Source of the DNA: Kurthia senegalensis
GTDB lineage: Bacteria > Bacillota > Bacilli > Bacillales_A > Planococcaceae
Length of the DNA: 64,000 nt
Direction: 5' to 3'
Assembly: GCF_000285595.1 (NCBI RefSeq)
Contig: NZ_HE611064.1
Span: 513,270-577,269 of the forward strand
In this document: positions 28,451-39,156 of the stretch, piece by piece
Layout of the letters: every line of letters starts with the position of its first letter
Position numbering within the stretch: the stretch's first letter is position 1
Program-made: the position numbers and the translations under genes
Notes under the pieces: model-generated
What the model saw: the letters and a program-made list of their open reading frames with translations, nothing else
Told to the model about the DNA's origin: nothing
The model's database searches: none

Positions 28451-29112
28451 TAAAGTGCAGATTCTCCCGCTTCTTTAATCGCTTGCAATGCTGCATGGCG
28501 ATCCTCTTTACCGAAAATGGCAGATCCTGCCACGAAAATCGTCGCACCTGCTTTTGCACAAGGAACGATTGTTTCTGCGTTGACGCCACCATCAACTTCA
28601 ATCGCCACATCTAAATTACGCTCTTGAATAATCGCTGATAACTCAGAAATTTTAGGAACGACAGAAGAAATAAATTTCTGTCCGCCAAAACCTGGATTAA
28701 CTGTCATAAATAGAACCATATCCACGTCTTCTAAAACGTGCTTAATCGTTTCAATCGGCGTATGTGGATTGAGTACAACACCTGGTTTCACTCCGAATGA
28801 GCGAATTAGTTGAATCGTACGATGTAAATGGCGACAAGCTTCTACGTGTACTGTAATATAAGCCGCGCCTGCTTTTGCGAATTGTTCAATATATTGGTCC
28901 GGATTTTCAATCATTAAATGAACGTCTAAAGGCAATTCTGTATGTGGACGAATCGCATCCATTGCGATTGATCCGAATGAAATGTTCGGCACGAAATGCC
29001 CGTCCATTACATCTACGTGAATTAAATCGGCGCCTGCCGCTTCCACATTTTTCACTTCTTCTACTAACTTTCCAAAATCTGCAGCTAAAATAGATGGTGC
29101 AATTTTAATCAT
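28450..29112 (-). CDS. rpe: Ribulose-phosphate 3-epimerase
   Basis: 220 residues, TIM barrel. MIKIAPSILAADFG, HVDVMDGHFVPNISFG, MTVNPGFGGQKFI and EVDGGVNAET carry the metal-binding and catalytic residues. It interconverts ribulose- and xylulose-5-phosphate in the pentose phosphate pathway. Follows rsgA by 5 nt. Confidence 0.98.
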   Translation of the reverse strand: MIKIAPSILAADFGKLVEEVKNVEAAGADLIHVDVMDGHFVPNISFGSIAMDAIRPHTELPLDVHLMIENPDQYIEQFAKAGAAYITVHVEACRHLHRTIQLIRSFGVKPGVVLNPHTPIETIKHVLEDVDMVLFMTVNPGFGGQKFISSVVPKISELSAIIQERNLDVAIEVDGGVNAETIVPCAKAGATIFVAGSAIFGKEDRHAALQAIKEAGESAL

Positions 29113-29117
29113 ATTGA

Positions 29118-29999
29118 TTAATACCTCGGCTTTCTATCTGTAATTTCTTGAAGGAATTGTAAGTAATGATCGTAACGATATTGTTTAAGCTCGCCTGTTT
29201 CAAGCGCTTCTTTCACTGCACATTTCGGTTCTTTCACGTGTAAACAACCTCTAAATTTACAGCTTTCTGAAAGCTTCGTTAAATCAGGGAAACAATACGT
29301 TAACTCTTCTCTTTCTATTGTATCAAAATCAAAGGAACTAAAACCAGGTGTATCTGCGATTAATCCTTCTGCTACTTCGATTAATTCAACGTGACGTGTC
29401 GTATGCTTCCCTCGACCGAGCGCATCTGAAATGACGCCCGTTTTTAATTCTAACTGCGGCATTAACGTATTTAATAACGTTGATTTTCCTACACCAGACT
29501 GTCCTGCAAGTACCGTTGTTTTTCCTTTCAAGTAAGGAACAACTTTAGACATAAGCGTCGCGTCGTCTTTAAACGTTTGGATGATTGTGTAGCCAATTGC
29601 TTCATAATCTTTCACATATGCTTGAATCGCATCCTGCTTCGTTTCTGGTAATAAATCCATTTTCGTTAAGCAAATAAGCGGTTGAATATGAAAAGATTCT
29701 AATACGACTAAAAAACGATCCAATAAAATCGTATTGAATTCTGGTTCTACGACTGAAAATACGAGCAATGCTTGATCAATATTCGCAATCGGGGGTCGAA
29801 CAAGTTCGTTTTTACGTTGTTCTACTTTCGTCAACGTCCCATCATTATTACCTTCTACTTCATACTCGACAAAATCTCCTACGAGCGGCGTAATGCCACG
29901 TTTACGAAAAACCCCACGCCCTCTCGTTTGAATTAATTGCTGTCCATCTTGAACATAATAAAAGCCACTTAAAGCTTTACGAATTTGGCCAGTTGCCAT
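29118..29999 (-). CDS. rsgA: Small ribosomal subunit biogenesis GTPase RsgA (CpgA, YloQ)
   Basis: 293 residues. OB domain (1-70), then a permuted GTPase with LTKMDLLPE (G4), GQSGVGKSTLLN (G1) and DTPGFSSF (G3). A C-terminal zinc site CFPDLTKLSESCKFRGCLHVKEPKC-type cysteines close the protein. It aids 30S maturation. In B. subtilis it is a substrate of PrkC, whose gene lies 10 nt upstream. Confidence 0.97.
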   Translation of the reverse strand: MATGQIRKALSGFYYVQDGQQLIQTRGRGVFRKRGITPLVGDFVEYEVEGNNDGTLTKVEQRKNELVRPPIANIDQALLVFSVVEPEFNTILLDRFLVVLESFHIQPLICLTKMDLLPETKQDAIQAYVKDYEAIGYTIIQTFKDDATLMSKVVPYLKGKTTVLAGQSGVGKSTLLNTLMPQLELKTGVISDALGRGKHTTRHVELIEVAEGLIADTPGFSSFDFDTIEREELTYCFPDLTKLSESCKFRGCLHVKEPKCAVKEALETGELKQYRYDHYLQFLQEITDRKPRY

Positions 30000-30009
30000 C
30001 TAATTCCTC

Positions 30010-31977
30010 CTATAAGTCTTCATAACGAATCGTCTCGTTATAAATTTCTTCTCCATCGCGTGTTATGCGATATATTCCAGATTTATTTTCTTCTATAATA
30101 AGCTTCAATCGACGCGTCGTCGTTTCACTAATCATAAACGTTTCGTACACATCGTCTACTGCGTGATCTTTATCTTGAATGTAAATGTTAATTTTTTCAG
30201 CGGCACTCGTTGTTGTATCCTCATCGTTATTTTCGTTATACGGAATCTCAATAGAACGAATCAATGTTTTCGAAGGGATCATCTTCGGTCCTTTCGACAT
30301 AATCACTTTGATTTCTGTATTTTTCGTTACAGTCGTCCTTGCTGCAGGAGTCTGCGATGAAACGAGCCCTTTCATTACTGTCGATGAATATTCATCGTCT
30401 GAAATACGAATCGTAGCACCTACATTATCAGCATACGTTTTCAGCTGTTCTTCCGAGTAACCGATTAAGTTCGCTATTTCAAATGTTTCTTCCCCCTTAC
30501 TCACCTTAAATGTAATCGGTGTTTCTGAAGGAATAACCGTCAAATCTGCTGACGGATTTTGGTCTAAAATTTCACCAACATTTTTTTCTGAAAAAACTTT
30601 TTCAACTTTCACTTTAAAACCACGTTTCGTTAAAAGCTTCTGTACTTGTTCAATATCTCGACCGATGTAGTCATCGAGCGTTACACGTTTTTTACCTTCA
30701 GATACGACAAAATCTACAGCTGTTTTTTTGTCAACTTTTTTACCGACAGCCGGTGTCGTACGAATGACCTTCCCTTCTGCAACGTCATCTGAATATTCCA
30801 TCGTTCGCTCTCCAATATCTAAACCTGCATTTTGCACTTGATTCAATGCTTTTTCATAAGAAATGTCTACTACATTCGGCATTTCTATTTGCTCGGCTTT
30901 AAATAAGTTAGGGAATAAAATGATCGTCGCTAAAAAGAGAACCATTAAAATAGCTAATGTGAATAGCGTCACTAAAAATTTATTGCGTTTCTTTTTCTTT
31001 TTCGTCGGCGGCACAGGTTTCGGATTCGGCTTTTCTTCTTTAATCATCGCAATTGTCGCTTCATCCATTTCTTCTGGTTTAAAATCCCGAATAATCGGTA
31101 ATGCTTTCGTTTTCTCCATATCTTCTGGTACAGAAAATTTTGCTTCATTACGACGATTTTCATCTAAAACCGTTTGTAAATCTGCTCGCATCGCTTCAAC
31201 ATTTGCATATCGATTATGAGGCTCTTTCGCCGTCGCTTTTAACACGACGTTTTCTAAACTTTGTGGAATCGCTGGCACGACATTTCGAACAGATGGCGTT
31301 TCAGCTTGTAAATGTTTGAGCGCAATCGACACAGCCGACTCCCCCATAAATGGAAGCTGCCCTGTCAATAATTCATACAATACAATGCCGAGCGCATACA
31401 TGTCCGACTTTACTGTCGCCACGCCCCCACGCGCTTGTTCGGGTGATAAATAATGCACCGTCCCGAGTACAGAGTTTGTTTTCGTAAAAGAAGTCGCAGA
31501 TAAAGCCATCGCAATGCCGAAGTCCGTAATCTTTACATTCCCTTCTTCATCCATCAAAATATTTTGAGGCTTAATGTCACGATGAATAATTTGATTTTGA
31601 TGTGCATGCGCAATCGCAGAAGTGAGCTCTAGCATAATACTAACCGCTCGCGTTGGAGAAACAGGCGCATATTGCTGAATGTATTGTTTCAACGTCTGTC
31701 CTTTAATATACTCCATGACTAAGTAGTGCATATCCTCTTCTTCTCCGACATCATAAATAGAGACAATGTTCGGATGGGTCAAACTCGTGGCAGAAGACGC
31801 TTCTCTTTGAAACCGGCGATGTAAGTCATCTTCGTCTGAGAAGTTATATCGCAATATTTTTATCGCCACATCTCGATCTAAAATACGATCATGCGCTAAA
31901 TAAACATTCGACATGCCGCCGCCACCGATGAGTTCTTGTATTTGATACCTTCCACCGATATTCATTCCAATAATCAT
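30010..31977 (-). CDS. prkC: Serine/threonine protein kinase PrkC with PASTA repeats
   Basis: 655 residues. Kinase domain about 10-270 with the glycine loop IGGGGMSNVYLAHD, Lys40 (AIKIL), HRDIKPQN (Asp134) and DFG (152-154). A Lys-rich stretch (326-333) precedes one membrane segment (about 334-355). Three extracellular PASTA units follow (about 365-430, 433-500, 503-570), then a 90-residue C-terminal domain. It senses muropeptides or lipid II and phosphorylates translation and wall factors. Coupled to prpC by a 4-bp overlap. Confidence 0.97.
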   Translation of the reverse strand: MIIGMNIGGRYQIQELIGGGGMSNVYLAHDRILDRDVAIKILRYNFSDEDDLHRRFQREASSATSLTHPNIVSIYDVGEEEDMHYLVMEYIKGQTLKQYIQQYAPVSPTRAVSIMLELTSAIAHAHQNQIIHRDIKPQNILMDEEGNVKITDFGIAMALSATSFTKTNSVLGTVHYLSPEQARGGVATVKSDMYALGIVLYELLTGQLPFMGESAVSIALKHLQAETPSVRNVVPAIPQSLENVVLKATAKEPHNRYANVEAMRADLQTVLDENRRNEAKFSVPEDMEKTKALPIIRDFKPEEMDEATIAMIKEEKPNPKPVPPTKKKKKRNKFLVTLFTLAILMVLFLATIILFPNLFKAEQIEMPNVVDISYEKALNQVQNAGLDIGERTMEYSDDVAEGKVIRTTPAVGKKVDKKTAVDFVVSEGKKRVTLDDYIGRDIEQVQKLLTKRGFKVKVEKVFSEKNVGEILDQNPSADLTVIPSETPITFKVSKGEETFEIANLIGYSEEQLKTYADNVGATIRISDDEYSSTVMKGLVSSQTPAARTTVTKNTEIKVIMSKGPKMIPSKTLIRSIEIPYNENNDEDTTTSAAEKINIYIQDKDHAVDDVYETFMISETTTRRLKLIIEENKSGIYRITRDGEEIYNETIRYEDL

Positions 31978-32729
31978 ACGTCTACCCCCTCTCGCTGTTG
32001 CTCTGAAAGGATAAATGTAATATTGTCTTCGCCACCGTACTCGTTTGCGACTTGAATAAGTGTCATTCCTTTATCGTCTAAAGATTGCTCCGACATGATA
32101 ATACTATGTAACTCAGCAGAGCTGAGCTTATTGCTAAGACCGTCTGAGCAAATTAGTAAATAGGTGGAAGGCAACAATCCCACCTGATAATAATCGGGTG
32201 CAATTGTTGCCTCAGTACCTAAAGATTTTATAATATAGTTTTTTTGTGGATGGCTTGCTGCTTCTTCTTCACTAATTTCTCCTGAATCCAGGAGTACATT
32301 TACGTAAGAATGATCTTTCGTAATTTGTTGAATTTTTTCTGAATCGACAATATACATACGACTGTCTCCAACATGGCAAACTGTAGCAAATCCGTTTTGA
32401 ATGACAGCGACAATAATTGTCGTTCCCATCCCTTGGCACTCTTCGTGCGTAAGTGAATAGTTGTAAATACGTTTATTAACGTCTTTAATGACTACTTGTA
32501 ACCACTCACGAATCGTTTCCGTAGAATCAAATACAACTTTACTCGCTCCTAAAAAGGCTTCTGAAAAACCTTCTACGGCCATCGTACTAGCGACATCGCC
32601 CGCATTATGACCACCCATGCCATCCGCAACAATTGCTAATGTTGTAGCAGGGTCGCGCTGTAATAAAATTGCACGGTCTTCATTGACCGTTCGCTTTCTT
32701 CCAATATCACTTTGAACTGTAAATCTCAA
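31974..32729 (-). CDS. prpC: PP2C-type serine/threonine phosphatase PrpC (Stp)
   Basis: 251 residues. PP2C metal-binding motifs are NEDRAI (about 17-22), VADGMGGHNAGD (about 35-46), CHVGDSRMY and CSDGLSNKL, with GGEDNITF near the end. It reverses PrkC phosphorylation. It begins with TTG, 7 nt after GAGGTG; no ATG or GTG fits as well. Confidence 0.97.
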   Translation of the reverse strand: MRFTVQSDIGRKRTVNEDRAILLQRDPATTLAIVADGMGGHNAGDVASTMAVEGFSEAFLGASKVVFDSTETIREWLQVVIKDVNKRIYNYSLTHEECQGMGTTIIVAVIQNGFATVCHVGDSRMYIVDSEKIQQITKDHSYVNVLLDSGEISEEEAASHPQKNYIIKSLGTEATIAPDYYQVGLLPSTYLLICSDGLSNKLSSAELHSIIMSEQSLDDKGMTLIQVANEYGGEDNITFILSEQQREGVDV

Positions 32730-32750
32730 GGCACTTCACCTCTTTAACAA

Positions 32751-33863
32751 TTAGTGTGCTGTTTCTTCTTCACGTTCTTGCGCACGTAATTGACCACAAG
32801 CAGCCGCAATATCTGAACCTTGCTCACGACGAATCGTTACGTTAATACCACGGTCTTTTAATGTGCGTTCAAATGCAAAAATACTACTACGTGACGTACG
32901 TACATAATCACGTTCTGGTACATAGTTAATCGGAATTAAGTTGACATGACATTTAATGTCTTTAATTAAATCAGCCAATTCATTCGCCACTTCCGGTGAA
33001 TCATTTTGACCTGACATTAAACCGTACTCAAAACTTACACGACGTCCTGTTTTTTCTGTATAGTAACGAACCGCATCCATTAACTCGTTTAATTTATATG
33101 CTTTAGCAATCGGCATTAAGTTTTGACGAGCTTCTTGGTTTGGTGCGTGTAAAGAAACAGCGAAGTTAATTTGTAATTCTTCATCTGCGAATTTATAGAT
33201 TTTCGGTACAATTCCAGATGTCGAAACAGTGATGTGACGGGCACCGATATTTAATGATTGTTTATGGTTGATAATGCGTAAAAATTGCATCATGTTATCG
33301 TAGTTATCGAATGGTTCTCCGATTCCCATAATGACGATGCTTGAGACACGTTCGTCTAATTCGTCTAATTGACGTTGCACTTTTACGACTTGTTCCACGA
33401 TTTCACCAGCTAATAAATGACGTTTTAAACCACCTAATGTAGAGGCACAGAACGTACAGCCAATACGGCAACCTACTTGTGTCGTTACACAAATAGAGTT
33501 TCCGTAGTTATGACGCATTAGAACCGTTTCAATTGAATAGCCATCTTGTAATTGGAATAAAAACTTGATTGTACCATCTTTTGATTCTTGTTTTACGAGT
33601 GTAGAAAGTGTGCTCAATTCAAAGTCCGCTTCTAATTTATCGCGTAGTCCTTTTGATAAGTTGCTCATTTCTTCAAATGTTGCGACACGTTTCACATATA
33701 ACCAATCAAAAATTTGTTTCGCACGGAATGCTTTTTCTCCATTATCTTTTAACCATTGTTCCATATCTTCCGGTAATAATGAATAAATTGATTCACGTAA
33801 TACAGGCTTTTCTTTTTTGACACGTTTTTTTTCAGTTACTGGTTTTAAAATTTCTTGTTCCAC
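32751..33863 (-). CDS. rlmN: Dual-specificity 23S rRNA/tRNA adenine-C2 methyltransferase RlmN
   Basis: 370 residues, radical-SAM enzyme. The cluster-binding CxxxCxxC is in [15 protein letters not shown], and the second catalytic Cys is near the C-terminus ([10 protein letters not shown]). It makes m2A2503 in 23S rRNA and m2A37 in tRNAs. GTG start with AAGGAG 10 nt upstream; the N-terminal about 20 residues are Lys/Glu-rich and may be an extension. Confidence 0.96.
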   Translation of the reverse strand: MEQEILKPVTEKKRVKKEKPVLRESIYSLLPEDMEQWLKDNGEKAFRAKQIFDWLYVKRVATFEEMSNLSKGLRDKLEADFELSTLSTLVKQESKDGTIKFLFQLQDGYSIETVLMRHNYGNSICVTTQVGCRIGCTFCASTLGGLKRHLLAGEIVEQVVKVQRQLDELDERVSSIVIMGIGEPFDNYDNMMQFLRIINHKQSLNIGARHITVSTSGIVPKIYKFADEELQINFAVSLHAPNQEARQNLMPIAKAYKLNELMDAVRYYTEKTGRRVSFEYGLMSGQNDSPEVANELADLIKDIKCHVNLIPINYVPERDYVRTSRSSIFAFERTLKDRGINVTIRREQGSDIAAACGQLRAQEREEETAH

Positions 33864-33916
33864 TTTTCGGAATCTCCTTAATTTGGCTTAGGGGCTTCAT
33901 GCCCGTTCAGCACTTG

Positions 33917-35281
33917 TTATTTCACTAAGCTTTTTTTGACAAATGACGCAACGAAAAATCCATCGCTGTTAAAGTCTTGAGGGAAAACTTGCATCATCCC
34001 TTGTTCACGAAGCGTTGTTAATACTTCTGGAGCATTTTCAACAGGGGCAAGCATCATATCTGTATGCTTCGCTAAAAATGCTTCAACTGTCCCATTGTTC
34101 TCCATTTTATCAATTGTACACGTACTGTAAACCATTTTGCCTTGAGGTTTCAATAATTCATAGGCAGAATCTAATAAATCAAGCTGAATTTTGTGCAATG
34201 ATTCGAAGTCTGATTCTGATTTTGTGTACTTAATATCTGGTTTACGACGAATAACGCCTAAGCCGCTACAAGGGGCATCAACTAAAATACGATCGAATGA
34301 TTGCTTTTCAAATTGTTCTGTCGCTTTACGGCCGTCTAACATTTGTGCTTCGATAATTGATAAGCCTAAACGTTTTGCACTTTCATCAACTAATTTAATT
34401 TTATGTTTATGAAGATCTGTCGCAATGACTGTTCCTTCATTGTTCATTTTTTCCGCAATATGCGTCGTTTTCCCACCCGGTGCTGCACACATATCGTATA
34501 CACGCATACCCGGTTGAACGTCTAAAGCGTATGCAGGAATCATTGAACTTTCATCTTGAATCGTAATAACGCCTTCTTCAAATGCTTTTGAACGTGCAGG
34601 TTGACCTTCTAATACGTGCAAGCATTCTGGAATATTTTCACTACGACGAACGGCAAATTTTTCTTCCCAAAGCGCTTCTAATCCACCACGTGTATCCGCT
34701 TTTGTTGCATTCACACGTACCGTTTGAAGTGGTGGTAAGTTATTCTCGATTAACATATCTTCCGTTACTTCCACACCGAAACCATCGATATAGCGTCGAA
34801 CGAGCCACTCTGGATGACTCGTTTCAACTGAAATACGTACAGCGGGGTCTTTAATTTCTGTCGTATCGCGTAAACCGTTACGTAAAATTGAACGTAAAAT
34901 ACCATTTACTGTTGAACTAACCCCACGGTGACGTGCACGATGTTTCGCGATTTCAACCGCTTCATTAACTGCAGCGTGATCTGGAATTTTGTCCAAATAA
35001 GCAATTTGGTATAACGCTAAACGTAGTACCCATCGTACCCATGGATCTAATTTCCCACGTACGTATGGTTCTAAATAGAAATCTAGTGTTAATTTATGTT
35101 GTAACGTACCGTATGTTAACTCTGTTAATAACCCACGATCTTTCGCAGTAATATTATATTTTTCGATTGTTTGGTGTAATAACAAATTACTATAAGCTTG
35201 TTTTTCATCGACAGCTAATAAAATCGTTAATGCGGCATCGCGTACGTTACCGTCCCAAATTGGTGCTTTCTTTTTACTCAT
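33917..35281 (-). CDS. rsmB: 16S rRNA (cytosine-967-C5)-methyltransferase RsmB
   Basis: 454 residues. NusB-like N-terminal RNA-binding domain (about 10-135), then a SAM methyltransferase with [24 protein letters not shown] and the catalytic Cys in [10 protein letters not shown]. It overlaps the end of fmt by 4 bp (ATGA). Confidence 0.97.
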   Translation of the reverse strand: MSKKKAPIWDGNVRDAALTILLAVDEKQAYSNLLLHQTIEKYNITAKDRGLLTELTYGTLQHKLTLDFYLEPYVRGKLDPWVRWVLRLALYQIAYLDKIPDHAAVNEAVEIAKHRARHRGVSSTVNGILRSILRNGLRDTTEIKDPAVRISVETSHPEWLVRRYIDGFGVEVTEDMLIENNLPPLQTVRVNATKADTRGGLEALWEEKFAVRRSENIPECLHVLEGQPARSKAFEEGVITIQDESSMIPAYALDVQPGMRVYDMCAAPGGKTTHIAEKMNNEGTVIATDLHKHKIKLVDESAKRLGLSIIEAQMLDGRKATEQFEKQSFDRILVDAPCSGLGVIRRKPDIKYTKSESDFESLHKIQLDLLDSAYELLKPQGKMVYSTCTIDKMENNGTVEAFLAKHTDMMLAPVENAPEVLTTLREQGMMQVFPQDFNSDGFFVASFVKKSLVK

Positions 35282-36219
35282 TCAAATCGTTCCCCGATCT
35301 CTAATTTCGAGCCTACGCCATTTAAATAATTCACAGCAGGCATCGCTTTTTTACCAGCTGGTTGAAGTTCTAACACATCAACAGCTGTTCCTTCTCCACA
35401 AGCAACTGTAAAGAATTTTTTCGCTTTCGCAACGACTGTACCTGGTGCTTCTGTCGTCGTTTCAACTGACTCACGTACAGCCCAAATTTTCACATTATCA
35501 CCGTTCAATGTCGTGTAAGCAACTGGCCAAGAATTTAAGCCACGTACTTGATTAAATACCGTACGTGCATTTTGTGCCCAGTCAATACGTTCTTGCTCAC
35601 GAGAAATATTACGTGCAAATGTTACTTTCGTTTCGTCTTGTGGAATACGTTCGTTCGTTCCTGCAACGATTGCTGGCAATGTATCTTTTAGTAAGTCGCG
35701 TCCGATAATGCTTAGTTCATCAAACAATTGACCTGTCGTATGGTGGTCTTCGATTGCCATCGCACGTTGAGAAATAATATCGCCCGCATCTAATTTTTCC
35801 GCCATATACATAATTGTAACACCTGTTTCCGATTCACCGTCTAAAACAGATTGGTGAATCGGTGCGCCACCGCGGTATTTCGGTAACAATGATGCATGTA
35901 CGTTCACACAACCGAGTGCCGGTACGTCAAGTAACTCTTTCGGTAAAATTTGACCGAATGCTGCTGTCACGATTAAATCGGGTTGCAACGCAATAATTTC
36001 TTGAAGTTCTTCTGAACCACGTAATTTTTCGGGTTGAATGACACGTAAGCCTAATTCAACTGCCGCTGCTTTCACTGGTGGTGGTGTTAAAACGTGTTTA
36101 CGACCAACCGGACGATCTGGTTGTGTTACGACAGCTAATACGTCGTATCCTTCTTCAACGATCATTTTCAATACAGGTACTGAAAAGTCAGGTGTTCCCA
36201 TAAAAACAATTTTCGTCAT
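35278..36219 (-). CDS. fmt: Methionyl-tRNA formyltransferase
   Basis: 313 residues. [41 protein letters not shown] (catalytic Asn/His) and the C-terminal OB domain (about 205-313) are present. It formylates initiator Met-tRNA, acting in sequence with Def, encoded upstream. Ribosome binding site GGGGAGGAAG. Confidence 0.98.
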   Translation of the reverse strand: MTKIVFMGTPDFSVPVLKMIVEEGYDVLAVVTQPDRPVGRKHVLTPPPVKAAAVELGLRVIQPEKLRGSEELQEIIALQPDLIVTAAFGQILPKELLDVPALGCVNVHASLLPKYRGGAPIHQSVLDGESETGVTIMYMAEKLDAGDIISQRAMAIEDHHTTGQLFDELSIIGRDLLKDTLPAIVAGTNERIPQDETKVTFARNISREQERIDWAQNARTVFNQVRGLNSWPVAYTTLNGDNVKIWAVRESVETTTEAPGTVVAKAKKFFTVACGEGTAVDVLELQPAGKKAMPAVNYLNGVGSKLEIGERFE

Positions 36220-36255
36220 CTTTATTCTTCCTCCCCGTACATTTCAGCCATTTCT

Positions 36256-36732
36256 TCATCTGTGTACATTTTTTACAGCTTTCGTCGTGAATAGTACGCC
36301 GTTTAAATGGTCAATTTCATGTTGGATAATACGTGCATCGTAGTTATATGCTTCTAGTTTGTACGTATCGCCAAAACGATCTTGGAATTCTACACGTACA
36401 CCGTTTGAACGTTCCACATCCCCAAATTTCTCAGGAATGCTTAGGCAACCTTCTAAATCAATGTTTGTATCTACTGAAAACTCGACGATTTCAGGGTTGA
36501 TTAGCTCTAACCGTTCATCTTCCTCATCTTCTGAATCGACGTTTAATAAAACGATGACTGCTTGGATAGATTCGTTTACTTGTGGAGCGGCGATTCCAAC
36601 CCCTTCACTTTCAACCATCGTTTCATACATGTTATCTAACAATGTATGCAGTTTTTCATCGAATTTTTTAACGGGTTTTGCTTTTGCTAACAATACGTCA
36701 GCTGGTTCTGTTACGACATTTAAAATTGTCAT
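36256..36732 (-). CDS. def: Peptide deformylase, C-terminal tail frameshifted
   Basis: 158 residues as read. The three catalytic motifs are intact: GVGIAAPQV (46-54), EGCLSIPEKF with the metal Cys, and QHEIDHLNGVLF with two metal His. After KAVK the frame shifts in a run of six A (36269-36274 on the plus strand), giving KNVHR-stop. With one base fewer the tail reads [16 protein letters not shown] and ends at 36222, two bases before fmt, giving 169 residues. The catalytic core is unaffected. It removes the formyl group from nascent proteins. Confidence 0.9.
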   Translation of the reverse strand: MTILNVVTEPADVLLAKAKPVKKFDEKLHTLLDNMYETMVESEGVGIAAPQVNESIQAVIVLLNVDSEDEEDERLELINPEIVEFSVDTNIDLEGCLSIPEKFGDVERSNGVRVEFQDRFGDTYKLEAYNYDARIIQHEIDHLNGVLFTTKAVKNVHR

Positions 36733-36746
36733 GTAAATCCTCTTTT

Positions 36747-39156
36747 CTATATAGACGACGGATCTAAATCGACGCTCAATTGAACGTCGTCTTTAATCCA
36801 ATCTGTTCGATACATTTTTATTAATTGTTTCAATGCCTCAATCAAATTAGGCTCTACTTTGTATTTTATCAAACATTGATAACGATATCTATTTTGTATG
36901 CGACTAATGGATGCAGGCGTCGGTCCAATAAGTCCCACTTGTGGAGATAAAGAGCCTTGTAAAAAGCGCATGGCCATCGTCGCATATTCAGAAGCTTTTA
37001 ACGCATTTTCGTGACTCACTTGAATGAGAACAACGAAAAAATACGGTGGGTAGCTATAGCGGTGACGCATATGCATTTCTTTTTGGAAGAAAGGCACATA
37101 ATGTTGCGTCTTCGCTAACTGAATCGCATAATGTTCCGGCGTATACGTTTGAATAACTACTTCCCCTGGTAATTCATGACGTCCCGCACGACCACTCACT
37201 TGCGTCAATAACTGGAACGTTTTTTCTGCCGCTCTAAAATCAGGTAAGTTTAATGACGTATCCGCACTTAGTACACCGACGAGCGTAATGTTTGGAAAAT
37301 CTAGCCCTTTTGCAATCATTTGTGTACCGAGTAAAATATCTGCTTCGCCGTTACCGAACGCTTCTAATATTTTTTCGTGAGAGCCTTTTTGTCGCGTCGT
37401 ATCGACGTCCATTCGCAGTACCCTTGCTTCTGGAAACACCGTATGCAACTCTTCTTCAATTTTTTGTGTCCCAGTCCCGAAAAAGCGAATGTATTCACTT
37501 TCACATTGCGGACATTTCGTAGGAACCGGTTCTTCATAACCACAATAATGGCATTTCAATGCGTGGCTTGCTTTATGGTACGTCATGGAAATATCACAGT
37601 TTTTACATTGTACGACCGTCCCACAGTCTCGACATAATACGAAAGATGAAAATCCACGGCGATTTAAAAAGAGCACGATTTGTTCTTTTCTTTCTAATCT
37701 CGCCCGAATACCTTCCGCTAATGCAATCGAAAACATCGAACGATTCCCTTTGTGCAACTCTTCCCGCATATCTACGACTTCAACAGTCGGCATCGCTTGG
37801 TGCTTCGCTCTTTCAGTTAATGTCAGCAGTGTGTACACACCTTTTTGAGCTCTCGCATGCGATTCGAGTGACGGCGTAGCACTTCCTAAAATCACCGGAC
37901 AATTGTAATAGCGACTACGCCAAATCGCCGCATCTCTCGCATGATAACGCGGTGTATCTTCTTGTTTGTACGTCGATTCATGTTCTTCATCTAAAATGAT
38001 AATACCGACATTTTTAAACGGAACGAAAATGGCCGAACGGGCTCCAACAACGACTTTTACTTCACCGCGTTGAATTTTACGCCACTCATCATATTTCTCC
38101 CCTGTCGATAATCCACTGTGCATGACTGCTACTTGTTCGCCAAATCGTGCACGGAATCTTTCCGTCATTTGTGGCGTTAAGGATATTTCAGGTACGAGAA
38201 CGATTGCCTCTTTTCCTTCTTCCAACGCATGTTGAATTGCTTGCAAATACACTTCTGTTTTGCCACTTCCTGTTACACCTTGTAAAAGGAACGTTTCGGC
38301 ACGCTTCGCATCATACGCTTTGATGACGGCTTCTAAAGCAACTTGTTGTTCAGAAGTCAACGTCAGTGGAACGGTTGCCTTTGCGTCTTTCGAAAAAAGG
38401 ATCTCGGTACGTTTCCTCATTTAAAAACGTCGCACCTCCTTTTTCAACGACGCTTTTTAACACCGCTTCAGACACGTTTAGCTCCGCACATAGCTCACTC
38501 GGTACAAATTGTTCTCCGGCATGCTCAGACATCCATTGTACGACTTGTAACTGTTTCTTCGCACGCCCCCCCATCTGTTCAGCCATTTGCTGCAAATAGA
38601 ATTTATCTTCATGCACTTGGATCATACGAACAGTTTTTGCTTTACCTTGTTGTTTCACAGTAGTCACAACTTCTACTTGTTGTCGTTTCAACGCTTGTTT
38701 TAACATTGGTAAAAGCGCATTTTTTTCAAACAGTTTGTAGTTGCTCATTTTTCTTTTCCCGAACACGGTTTGTAACGATTCATCTAGCTGCTCAACAGGT
38801 ACTTTCAATACGACACGTTTTTCGTATTTAGCGCGAAGTGCGTTCGGAAGCATAACTTGCAATGCATCAATTTCATAACAAAGCGTTTTTTGCGTCATCC
38901 ATTTCGCCATCTCTAACATTTCAGCCGTTAAAACGGGCGCAATGTCTAACAACTCCGCGACGTCTTTTAATTTCCCTTGTGGAACATCTGTCGTATCGCT
39001 CAAACCGACGACAAAACCGAGTACATTTCGTCGACCGAAAGGCACTTTCACACGGCTACCCGCTTCAATTAACGTTTCCAAAGATGATGGTACGCCATAA
39101 TCGAACGGTCGATCGACAGGATAGGCCGATACATCAACAATTACTTTCGCAATCAT
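36747..39156 (-). pseudogene. priA: Primosomal protein N' (replication restart helicase PriA), frameshifted
   Basis: Two overlapping frames together make a full PriA. The first (39156 to about 38400) has the N-terminal DNA-binding part (MIAKVIVDVSAYPVDRPFDY) through FLNEETYRDPF. The second (from 38420) carries QGVTGSGKTEVYLQ, LDEEHESTYKQ, zinc cysteines CRDCGTVVQCKNCD and CHYCGY, and QVSGRAGR. The switch lies in six A at 38393-38398; one base fewer restores a single 802-residue protein, close to B. subtilis PriA. An error in the sequence is likely. It overlaps coaBC by 4 bp. Confidence 0.92.
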
